Shown: in pieces, positions 7,893 through 15,355 of the stretch
How positions within the stretch are numbered: position 1 is the stretch's first letter
Layout: the number at the start of each line of letters is the position of its first letter
From: Burkholderiales bacterium
Lineage (GTDB): Bacteria > Pseudomonadota > Gammaproteobacteria > Burkholderiales > Burkholderiaceae_C
Assembly (NCBI GenBank): GCA_017302495.1
Contig: JAFLDG010000006.1
Span: 1-37,642 of the forward strand
Reading direction: 5' to 3'
DNA: 37,642 nucleotides
The notes under the pieces: model-generated
Told to the model about the DNA's origin: nothing
The model's database searches: none
What the model saw: the letters and a program-made list of their open reading frames with translations, nothing else
Program-made: the position numbers and the translations under genes

Positions 7893-8267
7893 GTGTCTGA
7901 ACAGATTGCCCCCGCCCTGCAGCGGCCGCCGACCCCCGGCGACGCCGAGGCCGCGCGCTTGTCGGTGCTGCGCCTGCTGCAACAGCGCCCGGTGATGTCG
8001 CAGCGCGAGCTGTCCGAGACGCTGGGTCTGAGCCTCGGCAAAGGGCACTACGTGCTGCGCTCGCTGGTGGACAAGGGCCTGGTGAAGGCGGCCAATTTCC
8101 GCCGCAGCGACAACAAACTGGCCTATGTCTATGTGCTCACCCCTACTGGCCTGCGCGAGAAGATGCGCCTGACACGCGCGTTCCTGTCGCGCAAGGAGGC
8201 GGAGTTCGAGCAACTGAGACAGGTCATCGCCTCGCTGCGCGACGAACTGGCCGACAACCGTCCATGA
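7893..8267 (+). CDS. EPS-associated MarR-type transcriptional regulator
   Basis: A 124-residue protein with a winged helix-turn-helix: LRLLQQRPVMSQRELSETLGLSLGKGHYVLRSLVDKGLVKAANFRRSDNKLAYVYVLTPTGLREKM. The recognition helix and wing (residues ~35-80) and the C-terminal dimer helix (SRKEAEFEQLRQVIASL) match the small MarR-like family found next to exopolysaccharide and O-antigen clusters. It likely controls this locus, but its operator is unknown. The start is GTG 7893, with no obvious ribosome binding site and a TACAAT box 9 nt upstream. It ends 13 nt before fcl. Family assignment is from recognition of the sequence pattern. Confidence 0.8.
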   Translation: MSEQIAPALQRPPTPGDAEAARLSVLRLLQQRPVMSQRELSETLGLSLGKGHYVLRSLVDKGLVKAANFRRSDNKLAYVYVLTPTGLREKMRLTRAFLSRKEAEFEQLRQVIASLRDELADNRP

Positions 8268-8280
8268 ACCGACGCTGCCC

Positions 8281-9228
8281 ATGAACCCCGACGCGCGCAT
8301 CCTTGTCGCCGGCCACCGCGGCATGGTCGGAAGCGCCATCGTGCGGCGGCTTCGGTCCGGCGGGTACACCAACCTGTTGCTGCGCACCCGCGCCGAACTC
8401 GATCTGCTCGATCAGCACCGGGTGCACGCCTTCCTGGCCGAGCACAGGCCCGACTACATCTTCGTCGCCGCGGCGAGGGTCGGCGGCATCCAGGCGAACG
8501 ACCGCCTGCGCGCCGACTTCCTGTACCAGAACCTGCAGATCGAGGCCAACCTGATCCACGGCGCCCATCGGGCCGGCGTGCAGCGGTTGATGTTCCTCGG
8601 CTCGAGCTGCATCTATCCGCGTGACTGCCCGCAGCCGATCAAGGAGGAGTACCTGCTTACCGGGCCGCTGGAGGCGACGAACGAGCCGTATGCGATCGCC
8701 AAGATCGCGGGCCTGAAGCTGTGCGAGAGCTACAACCGCCAGTACGGCCGGCAGTACGTGAGCGTGATGCCGACCAACCTGTACGGGCCGAACGACAACT
8801 ACGACCTCGCCACCAGCCATGTGCTGCCGGCGTTGCTCCACAAGGCGCACGAAGCGCGTCGGCGCGGCCACCCGGAGCTGGTGGTTTGGGGCAGCGGCAC
8901 GCCGCGGCGCGAGTTTCTGCACGTGGACGACTTGGCCGACGCCTGCGTCCACCTGATGGAGCGCGGCTACGATGGCTCTCTGCTCAATGTCGGCTGCGGC
9001 CAGGACGTGAGCATCCGCGAACTTGCCGAAACGGTGATGCAGGTCGTCGGATTCGATGGGCGCATCGTCTTCGATCGCAGCAAACCCGACGGCACGCCTC
9101 GCAAGCTGCTCGACGTGAGCCGGCTTCGCGCGCTCGGCTGGCATTCCCGGATCGCACTGCGCGACGGCATCGCCCAGACCTATGCCGCCGCTCCCTTCGT
9201 TGGCCACGTATCGGAGGACCGCGCATGA
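8281..9228 (+). CDS. fcl: GDP-L-fucose synthase (GDP-4-keto-6-deoxymannose 3,5-epimerase/4-reductase)
   Basis: A 315-residue SDR enzyme. It begins with [19 protein letters not shown] (Rossmann GxxGxxG), has [11 protein letters not shown] (typical of Fcl), the [21 protein letters not shown] motif, and the [11 protein letters not shown]yr-X3-Lys catalytic pair, then [15 protein letters not shown] and the substrate-binding [20 protein letters not shown]. It converts the Gmd product to GDP-L-fucose using NADPH. Its TGA overlaps the gmd ATG (ATGA), so the order is fcl-gmd, the reverse of E. coli. No manA, manB or manC is present to supply GDP-mannose. Confidence 0.95.
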   Translation: MNPDARILVAGHRGMVGSAIVRRLRSGGYTNLLLRTRAELDLLDQHRVHAFLAEHRPDYIFVAAARVGGIQANDRLRADFLYQNLQIEANLIHGAHRAGVQRLMFLGSSCIYPRDCPQPIKEEYLLTGPLEATNEPYAIAKIAGLKLCESYNRQYGRQYVSVMPTNLYGPNDNYDLATSHVLPALLHKAHEARRRGHPELVVWGSGTPRREFLHVDDLADACVHLMERGYDGSLLNVGCGQDVSIRELAETVMQVVGFDGRIVFDRSKPDGTPRKLLDVSRLRALGWHSRIALRDGIAQTYAAAPFVGHVSEDRA

Positions 9229-10352
9229 CCAGACCTCGCGTGGCGCTGCTCACCGGCATCACCGGCCAGGATGGTGCCTACCTGGCCGAGTTTTTGCTGG
9301 CCAAAGGCTACGAGGTGCACGGCATCAAGCGTCGCGCCAGCCTGTTCAACACCCAGCGCATCGACCACCTGTATCGCGATCCGCACGAGGGCCCGACCCC
9401 CTTCGTCCTGCATCATGGTGACCTGACCGACAGCTCCAACCTGATCCGGCTGGTGCAGCAGGTGCAGCCGGACGAGATCTACAACCTCGCCGCCCAGAGC
9501 CACGTCGCGGTGAGCTTCGAGCAGCCGGAGTACACCGCCAACGCCGACGGCATTGGAGCGCTGCGCCTGCTGGAGGCCATCCGCCTGCTCGGTCTCGAGA
9601 AGAGCACCCGCTACTACCAGGCCAGCACGAGCGAACTCTACGGACTCGTGCAGCAGGTGCCACAGTCCGAGTCGACGCCCTTCTACCCCCGCAGCCCGTA
9701 CGCCGTGGCCAAGCTCTATGCGTACTGGATTACCGTCAACTACCGCGAGGCCTACGGGCTGCACGCCAGCAACGGCATCCTGTTCAACCATGAGAGCCCG
9801 ATCCGCGGCGAGACCTTCGTCACCCGGAAGATCACGCGCGCCCTGGCACGCATCGCGCTCGGCCTTCAGGATTGCCTGTACCTGGGCAACCTGGGCGCAC
9901 TGCGCGATTGGGGTCATGCGCGCGACTACGTCCAGGCGATGTGGCTGATGCTGCAGCAGGACAAACCCGATGACTACGTCATTGCCACGGGCGAGCAGCA
10001 CAGCGTGCGCGAGTTCGTCCGGTGCGCGGCCGCGGAACTGGGCATCGGCGTGCGGTTTCAGGGTGTGGGATCCGCAGAGACCGGTGTGGTCGCGGCCGTT
10101 AGTGGCAATCTTGCGAATTGCAAGCCCGGTGATGTGATCGTTCGAGTTGACGCCCGCTACTTCCGTCCAACGGAAGTGGACACGCTGCTTGGGGACCCGA
10201 GTAAGGCTCGGGCAACGTTGGGATGGCATTCCTTCACCCCCTTCTCCGACCTCGTCGCGGAGATGGCCCGGGCCGACTATCGCCTTGCCGAGCGGGAAAG
10301 CCATCTTGCCCGCAATGGCTTGGCGGTTTCCGAGAGTGGCTGGCAGCTGTGA
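9225..10352 (+). CDS. gmd: GDP-mannose 4,6-dehydratase
   Basis: A 375-residue SDR dehydratase making GDP-4-keto-6-deoxy-D-mannose. Motifs are [19 protein letters not shown] (cofactor binding), [30 protein letters not shown] (catalytic Thr), and [16 protein letters not shown] (Tyr-X3-Lys). [30 protein letters not shown] and [17 protein letters not shown] follow, the full Gmd signature. The ATG at 9225 was chosen because the conserved N-terminus begins there and GGAGG (9213-9217) is 7 nt upstream; the open frame runs further 5' inside fcl. The last ~150 bases before 10230 look less GC-rich than the rest of the gene. Confidence 0.95.
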   Translation: MTRPRVALLTGITGQDGAYLAEFLLAKGYEVHGIKRRASLFNTQRIDHLYRDPHEGPTPFVLHHGDLTDSSNLIRLVQQVQPDEIYNLAAQSHVAVSFEQPEYTANADGIGALRLLEAIRLLGLEKSTRYYQASTSELYGLVQQVPQSESTPFYPRSPYAVAKLYAYWITVNYREAYGLHASNGILFNHESPIRGETFVTRKITRALARIALGLQDCLYLGNLGALRDWGHARDYVQAMWLMLQQDKPDDYVIATGEQHSVREFVRCAAAELGIGVRFQGVGSAETGVVAAVSGNLANCKPGDVIVRVDARYFRPTEVDTLLGDPSKARATLGWHSFTPFSDLVAEMARADYRLAERESHLARNGLAVSESGWQL

Positions 10353-10357
10353 ATTCA

Positions 10358-11467
10358 ATGAAGACGAAACCGACCTTTGTAACCCAACCGTTCCTTCCGC
10401 CGCTGGACGATTTTGTCCCGCTGCTGCGCGAAATCTGGGATAGCCGCGTCTTGACCAACGGCGGCCCCTTTCATGCCCGCCTCGAGGCCGCGTTGGCCGA
10501 GTATCTGGGCGTACCTCAGGTGGCGCTCTTCTGCAACGCCACCATCGCCTTGATTACTGCCCTGCAGGCCTTGCGCGTCACTGGCGAGGTGATCACCACG
10601 CCGTTTTCTTTCGTGGCCACGGCTCACTCTTTGCTCTGGCACGGCAACAGACCGGTCTTCGTCGATATCGACGCACGCACTCTGAACATCGACCCCGCCC
10701 GCATCGAAGCCGCCATCACTCCTCAGACCACAGCCATCATGCCAGTCCACTGCTACGGCCGGCCCTGCGATGTAGATGCCATACAGCGCATCGCAGACAC
10801 CTACAACCTGCGCGTGATCTACGACGCGGCGCACGCTTTCGGCGTGCGTGACGGCCAAGGCAGCATCCTGAACCATGGCGACCTGTCGGTCCTAAGCTTC
10901 CACGCCACCAAGGTCTTCAACACCTTCGAAGGTGGCGCAATCGTCTGTCAGGACGCCAAGACCAAGGCACGCATCGACCAGCTGAAGAACTTCGGGCATG
11001 CCGGCGAGACCACCGTGGTGGCTCCGGGCATCAACGGCAAGATGAGCGAATTCAATGCGGCCCTCGGCCTGCTGCAACTTCAGCATGTAGACGAGGCGAT
11101 TCGCAGACGCGGGTCGATCGCGGCGCTGTACCGTGAGATGCTTAGGAACGTACCCGGCATTCGTTGCCACGAGGACGATCCGAACGCGACCGCGAACTAC
11201 GCCTACTTTCCGATCCTCGTAGACGAAGGCTATTCGATGAGCCGCGACCAACTGAACGAGGCGCTACGGGCCCATGGCGTCGTACCACGACGCTACTTCT
11301 ATCCGCTGATCTCAGAGTTCCCGATGTATCGCGGCTTGCCCTCGGCGCAGCGCGATCAGCTGCCGGTGGCCCGGGAGGCATCGCACCGGATACTTTGCCT
11401 GCCGATTTATCCCGATTTGCCGTTCGCCGAGGCCGAACGCATCGCAGCCTTCATTGCCGCACACTGA
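10358..11467 (+). CDS. VioA-like sugar nucleotide 4-aminotransferase (DegT/DnrJ/EryC1 family)
   Basis: A 369-residue PLP-dependent aminotransferase. The internal aldimine lysine is K185 in SFHATKVFNTFEGGA, the cofactor-binding Asp is D156 in YDAAHAFG, and ITTPFSFVATAHSLLW and PVHCYGRPCDVD are typical. The 'FHATKxFxTxEGGA' form and the N-terminal 'PFLPPLDDF...LTNGGPF' resemble VioA-type enzymes, which convert dTDP-4-keto-6-deoxyglucose to dTDP-4-amino-4,6-dideoxyglucose (viosamine). FdtB/QdtB-type C3 aminotransferases are close relatives, so the amination position is not certain. ATG 10358 is preferred; GTG 10349 overlaps the gmd stop and would add three residues. GC content seems lower than in fcl and rfb genes. 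First gene of a tightly packed block running to 15341. Confidence 0.82.
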   Translation: MKTKPTFVTQPFLPPLDDFVPLLREIWDSRVLTNGGPFHARLEAALAEYLGVPQVALFCNATIALITALQALRVTGEVITTPFSFVATAHSLLWHGNRPVFVDIDARTLNIDPARIEAAITPQTTAIMPVHCYGRPCDVDAIQRIADTYNLRVIYDAAHAFGVRDGQGSILNHGDLSVLSFHATKVFNTFEGGAIVCQDAKTKARIDQLKNFGHAGETTVVAPGINGKMSEFNAALGLLQLQHVDEAIRRRGSIAALYREMLRNVPGIRCHEDDPNATANYAYFPILVDEGYSMSRDQLNEALRAHGVVPRRYFYPLISEFPMYRGLPSAQRDQLPVAREASHRILCLPIYPDLPFAEAERIAAFIAAH

Positions 11468-11508
11468 TTGGCGCACCGCCATTGACGCTGCCCATGAAAC
11501 GGTGAGCG

Positions 11509-12207
11509 ATGAAGGTCGCGATCATGCAGCCCTACTTCCTGCCCTACATCGGCTACTTCCAGCTGATGCAGGCAGTGGACGTGTTCGTCGTCTACGACCG
11601 GATCAAGTACACGAAAAAGGGCTGGATCAACCGCAATCGCTTCCTGCTGAACGGCGCCGACGCCACCTTCTCGCTGCCGCTTAGGAAGGGCTCCGATGCG
11701 CTGGATGTCGTGGAGCGGGAACTGGCTGCCGACTTCGACCGGCCCAAGCTGCTCGCCCAGTTCGCCGGCGCGTACCGACGCGCCCCGCAGTTCGAAAGCA
11801 CCTTCGCGCTGCTGGAGCGGATCGTGCAGCACCGGGACGACAACCTGTTCCGCTTCATCCACCACTCGCTCCAGGCCGTCTGCGCGCACCTCGCGATCGA
11901 GACCGAGATCCGCACCTCGTCGTCGATCGCGTTCGACAACGAGCTGAGGGGTCAGGACAAGGTGCTGGCGATCTGCGAGGCACTCGACGCCGATTGCTAC
12001 CGCAACCCGATCGGCGGCACCGAGCTGTACGCGAAGCCCGACTTCGCCGCCCGAGGCATCGAGCTGCAATTCCTGAAAGCCCGCCCTTTCGAGTACCCGC
12101 AGTTCGGCGCACCGTTCGTGCCGTGGCTGTCGATCGTGGACGTGCTGATGTTCAACCCGCTCGAGGTCGTTCGCGACCGCCTGGAGCATGGCTACGACCT
12201 GGTCTGA
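11509..12207 (+). CDS. WbqC-family protein
   Basis: A 232-residue protein with the WbqC family signature MKVAIMQPYFLPYIGYFQLM at the very start, then VFVVYDRIKYTKKGWINRNRFL, TFSLPLRKGS and, near the end, YPQFGAPFVPWLSIVDVLMFN. WbqC-like proteins are common in O-antigen and capsule clusters, often beside aminotransferase genes, but their reaction is not established as far as I know. No signal peptide or membrane segment, so it is probably cytoplasmic. It follows the VioA-like gene by 41 nt and is only 3 nt before the first propeller gene, which suggests a role on the same sugar. Confidence 0.85.
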   Translation: MKVAIMQPYFLPYIGYFQLMQAVDVFVVYDRIKYTKKGWINRNRFLLNGADATFSLPLRKGSDALDVVERELAADFDRPKLLAQFAGAYRRAPQFESTFALLERIVQHRDDNLFRFIHHSLQAVCAHLAIETEIRTSSSIAFDNELRGQDKVLAICEALDADCYRNPIGGTELYAKPDFAARGIELQFLKARPFEYPQFGAPFVPWLSIVDVLMFNPLEVVRDRLEHGYDLV

Positions 12208-12210
12208 CCG

Positions 12211-13173
12211 ATGTTCCACTGGAGAAAGCTCGGCAAGGTATTCGACCCGCAGGCGGTAACCGGGCGCCCCTGGCTGAAGGAATTCGCGCAGTCTCCGGCC
12301 ACGCTGCTCATGGACGAGGTCGTGCGGGTTTACTTCTCGTGCCGCCCGCCCGCCGACGCCAACGGCCAGTACGTCAGCCGTTCGGCCTGGGTCGACCTCG
12401 ATCGTTCGGACCTGTTCCGGATCCGCGACTTGGCCCAGGAGCCGATCTTGAGCCTCGGCGGCCTCGGTGAATTCGACGAGTTCGGCACCTACCCGGTCTC
12501 GGTGATCCGCGACGGCCCGGTGGTACGCGCCTACTACGCAGGCTGGACCCGCTGCGAGTCGGTGCCGTTCAACACCGCCATCGGCGGGGCACTCAGCCAC
12601 GACGGCGGCCGGACCTTTGCCAAGCTCGGCAACGGCCCGATCCTGAGCTACTCGCCAGACGAGCCGTTTGTGCTCAGCGGGCCCAAGATCCGGCGCTTCG
12701 GTGGTCGCTTTCAGCTCTTCTACATCGCCGGCCGCAAGTGGAAGCGTGTCGACGGGCGCCCGGAGCCGGTCTACAAGATCCGCATGGCGACTTCCGACGA
12801 CGGCCTCACCTGGCACAAGCACAGCCGCGACCTGATCGAGAGCCGCGTCGAGGAGGATGAGGCGCAGGCCAGCCCGGACGTGTTTTTCGCCAACGGCAAG
12901 TACCACATGTTCTTCTGCTATCGCTACAGCAGTCACTTCCGCGGCCGGCAGAACGGCTACCGCATCGGCTACGCGTCCAGCGCCGATCTCGTCGACTGGG
13001 TTCGGAGCGACGACAAAGCCGGCATCGACGTCTCCGACGAGGGATGGGACTCGGAAATGATCAGCTACCCGCACGTGTTCGAGCTCGACGGCAAGACCTA
13101 TCTCGCTTACCTGGGCAATCAGGTCGGGCGCCACGGGTTCGGTCTGGCCGTGCTCGAAGGCCGCTTGGAGTAA
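12211..13173 (+). CDS. Beta-propeller glycosidase-fold protein A (GH43/GINT1-N-like), function unknown
   Basis: A 320-residue protein without signal peptide or membrane segments. Repeated blade-like patterns are visible: VRVYFSCRPP, VVRAYYAGW, GGALSHDGGRTF, FQLFYIAG, IRMATSDDGLTWHKH, YHMFFCYRYSS, RIGYASSADLVDW and TYLAYLGNQVGRHGFGLAVLE. The S.DG.TW and Y.MFF.YR elements are typical of five-bladed propellers of the GH43/GH32/GH130 type. GEFDEFGTYPVSV resembles an active-site edge in these folds. It is paralogous over its whole length to the next gene. The cytoplasmic location and setting among sugar-nucleotide genes argue against a secreted hydrolase; a transferase or sugar-modifying role is more likely. 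Function not known to me. Confidence 0.75.
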   Translation: MFHWRKLGKVFDPQAVTGRPWLKEFAQSPATLLMDEVVRVYFSCRPPADANGQYVSRSAWVDLDRSDLFRIRDLAQEPILSLGGLGEFDEFGTYPVSVIRDGPVVRAYYAGWTRCESVPFNTAIGGALSHDGGRTFAKLGNGPILSYSPDEPFVLSGPKIRRFGGRFQLFYIAGRKWKRVDGRPEPVYKIRMATSDDGLTWHKHSRDLIESRVEEDEAQASPDVFFANGKYHMFFCYRYSSHFRGRQNGYRIGYASSADLVDWVRSDDKAGIDVSDEGWDSEMISYPHVFELDGKTYLAYLGNQVGRHGFGLAVLEGRLE

Positions 13174-13176
13174 GCG

Positions 13177-14133
13177 ATGCGCTGGATCAGGCTGGGCAAG
13201 ATCTTCGACCCGACGGAGCACCGACTGCCCAACGGTTGCGAGCAGTTCGCGCAGTCGCCGCAGGCGCTCGTGTTCGACGACTTCGTGCGGATCTACTTCT
13301 CGACCCGTGCGGTCGACACCAACGGGAAGTTCCTCAGCCACATTGCCTTCGTCGACATGCGCAAGAACCTGCGCGACGTCATCCGAGTGTCGGACCGCAC
13401 CGTGATCCCGCTCGGCGGGCTGGGATGCTTCGACGAGCACGGCATCTTCCCGATGAACGTCCTGCGGGTCGGCAACAGGGTGTTCGGCTACCCCTGCGGC
13501 TGGAATCGACGCGTCTCGGTCTCGGTCGATACCGCGATCGGTTTGGCGATCAGCAGCGACGATGGGCTAACATTTCAGCGGATCGGCGACGGTCCGGTGC
13601 TCGCGCCGTCCCTGCACGAGCCATTCTTGGTTGGCGATGGCTTCGTCAAGCACTTCGCTGGCAGCTTCCACATGTGGTACATCTTCGGCACCGAATGGAA
13701 GCGCTATGCGCCAGGCGCAGCCCCGGACCGCACCTACAGAATCGGGCATGCGGTCTCGAGCGACGGCATCCAGTGGCAGAAGGAGGAGGCACGCCGCATC
13801 ATCCCCGATCGCCTGGGCCCGGACGAGAGTCAGGCACTGCCGACAGTGATCCAACTGGGTAGCCGCTACCACATGTTCTTCTGCTATCGGCAGTCGTTCG
13901 ACTTCCGCGCCAATCCAGGCCGTGGCTATCGCATCGGGCACGCCTGGTCGGACGACCTCTCGAACTGGACCCGCGACGACGACAGTCCCCGGCTCGACAC
14001 TGAACCCGGCGCCTGGGACAGCGACATGCAGTGCTATCCGCACGTGTTTGATTGCGACGGCCGGGTCTATCTCCTCTACAACGGTAACCAGTTCGGCCGT
14101 CACGGATTCGGGCTGGCGATGCTCGAGACATGA
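13177..14133 (+). CDS. Beta-propeller glycosidase-fold protein B, tandem paralogue of A
   Basis: A 318-residue paralogue of the preceding protein, colinear from LGKIFDP (residues 6-12) to the C-terminal YPHVFDCDGRVYLLYNGNQFGRHGFGLAMLE. Shared positions include QSPQALVFDDFVRIYFSTR, GGLGCFDEHGIFPMNVL, SSDDGLTFQRIGDGPVL, VSSDGIQWQKE, RYHMFFCYRQS and GYRIGHAWSDDLSNWTRDD. The 'GNQxGRHGFGLA' end and 'FDExGxxPxxV' motif are conserved in both, while the mid-region FTAGW/YPCGWNRR differs, so the copies have diverged and probably have distinct partners. It starts 3 nt after gene A stops, and its stop overlaps the GNAT start (ATGA), so translation is likely coupled. Confidence 0.75.
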   Translation: MRWIRLGKIFDPTEHRLPNGCEQFAQSPQALVFDDFVRIYFSTRAVDTNGKFLSHIAFVDMRKNLRDVIRVSDRTVIPLGGLGCFDEHGIFPMNVLRVGNRVFGYPCGWNRRVSVSVDTAIGLAISSDDGLTFQRIGDGPVLAPSLHEPFLVGDGFVKHFAGSFHMWYIFGTEWKRYAPGAAPDRTYRIGHAVSSDGIQWQKEEARRIIPDRLGPDESQALPTVIQLGSRYHMFFCYRQSFDFRANPGRGYRIGHAWSDDLSNWTRDDDSPRLDTEPGAWDSDMQCYPHVFDCDGRVYLLYNGNQFGRHGFGLAMLET

Positions 14134-14579
14134 TGGAAGCGGGCGTCGTCGTCGCGCGCAACCGTGCCGACGCGGCCGAGGTCGGGGCGCACCTGCGCGC
14201 CTGCGACGCGTCGTTCGTGCCGCCGCTCAGCGAGCGCGTCGAGCTCGGCGCGTATGCCGCGAAGATCGTCTCGCGTGCCGAGCGTTTCGAGGCTTGGTCG
14301 GGCGATCGCCTAGCCGCGTTGGTGGCCGCTTACTGCAACGAACCCGAGCGACGCACCGCCTTCATCACCAGCGTCAGCGTGTTGCCCTCGTTCCAGGTGT
14401 GCGGCCTAGCCTCGCGCCTGCTGCAGGCTAGCGTCGCGCACGTCCGGCTGGCGGGCTTCGAGCGGATCGAGCTTGAGATGGACGCCCGCAACAGCGCGGC
14501 GCTGGCCCTCTACCGGCGACATGGATTCGCGGTTGCGAGTACGCGCGAGCACACGCTGATCCTCCAGCTGACCGTTTGA
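14130..14579 (+). CDS. GNAT-family N-acyltransferase
   Basis: A 149-residue GNAT protein. The acyl-CoA pyrophosphate-binding motif A is SVSVLPSFQVCGLASRLLQ (Q-x-C-G-L-A, residues ~88-103), and the C-terminal ELEMDARNSAALALYRRHGFAV is motif B with the usual Asn and Tyr. Length is normal for a single-domain GNAT. The ATG overlaps the stop of the preceding propeller gene; a second ATG follows at once. Given the VioA-like aminotransferase 2.7 kb upstream in the same block, the natural prediction is N-acylation of a 4-amino-4,6-dideoxyhexose nucleotide, but the substrate is an inference. Confidence 0.8.
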   Translation: MMEAGVVVARNRADAAEVGAHLRACDASFVPPLSERVELGAYAAKIVSRAERFEAWSGDRLAALVAAYCNEPERRTAFITSVSVLPSFQVCGLASRLLQASVAHVRLAGFERIELEMDARNSAALALYRRHGFAVASTREHTLILQLTV

Positions 14580-14591
14580 AAGGACGCCCGA

Positions 14592-15341
14592 ATGACACAA
14601 GGTCGCGACTACGACAGCGAGATCCGGAACACCGCCGACCACCGGTACGCGTACAGCTTCGATTTCGACGTGATGCACCCGTTCATGCTGCGAGCGTTCG
14701 AGCCTTTCGTTCAGCCGGGCAAACTGCTGGAGCTGGGCAGCTACAAGGGCGACTTCACGCGCCGCTTCCTGCAGCGCTTCGACGACGTCACCTGCGTCGA
14801 GGCTTCCGGCGTGGCGATCGAGGAGGCGCGACGCCGCTTCGGCGACCGAGTCAGGTTCGTGCACGCCACTTTCGAGACTGCGGTGTTGCCGGGTCGCTAC
14901 GAAAACATCGTGATGACGCACGTGCTCGAGCACCTCGACGACCCAGTTGCGGTGCTGCGCCGGGTCAATGACGAGTGGTTGGCAATCCGTGGGCGCTTCT
15001 TTCTGGTGTGCCCCAATGCCAACGCACCGTCGCGTCAGATTGCAGTGAAGATGGGGTTGATCACGCACAACGCCGCGGTCACGCCGGCCGAGGCCGAACA
15101 CGGCCACCGCATCACCTATGCGCTCGACACGCTGGAGCGCGACGCCGTTGCGGCCGGCCTGCGCGTCGTGCATCGCAGCGGCATCTTCTTCAAGGCGCTG
15201 GCGAACTTCCAGTGGGACCGGTTGCTGCAGACCGACATCGTTTCGGCGCAGTACCTCGAAGGCTGCTTCCAGCTCGGCCAGCAGTATCCCGACCTGTGTG
15301 CGAGCATCTTCCTGGTGTGCGAGCGCGGCCGGTCTGCTTGA
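14592..15341 (+). CDS. Class I SAM-dependent methyltransferase
   Basis: A 249-residue Rossmann methyltransferase. Motif I is KLLELGSYKGDFTRRF (about 44-59), the acidic end of beta-2 is VTCVEASGVAIEEARRRFG, and MTHVLEHLDDPVAVLRRV is the post-II/motif III region of the UbiG/Methyltransf_11/23 type. A region PAEAEHGHRITYALDTLERDAVAAGL near residue 160-185 is common in sugar and O-antigen methyltransferases. A good ribosome binding site, GAAAGGA (14578-14584), is 7 nt before the ATG. It probably O- or N-methylates a residue of the repeat unit, last in the block that begins with the VioA-like gene. Confidence 0.82.
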   Translation: MTQGRDYDSEIRNTADHRYAYSFDFDVMHPFMLRAFEPFVQPGKLLELGSYKGDFTRRFLQRFDDVTCVEASGVAIEEARRRFGDRVRFVHATFETAVLPGRYENIVMTHVLEHLDDPVAVLRRVNDEWLAIRGRFFLVCPNANAPSRQIAVKMGLITHNAAVTPAEAEHGHRITYALDTLERDAVAAGLRVVHRSGIFFKALANFQWDRLLQTDIVSAQYLEGCFQLGQQYPDLCASIFLVCERGRSA

Positions 15342-15355
15342 CGGCCCAGCATTCC

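Noticed and set aside
8721..9224. Extended open frame before gmd
   Set aside because: It is the +1 frame of fcl; the conserved Gmd N-terminus and ribosome site begin at 9225.
10159..10177. Perfect palindrome ACTTCCGT-cca-ACGGAAGT inside gmd
   Set aside because: It codes YFRPTEV, a conserved Gmd motif, so the protein sequence explains it; no sign of a regulatory role.
14975..15355. 5' extension of the wzx frame inside the methyltransferase gene
   Set aside because: The translation has no family match and the conserved Wzx start is at 15356.
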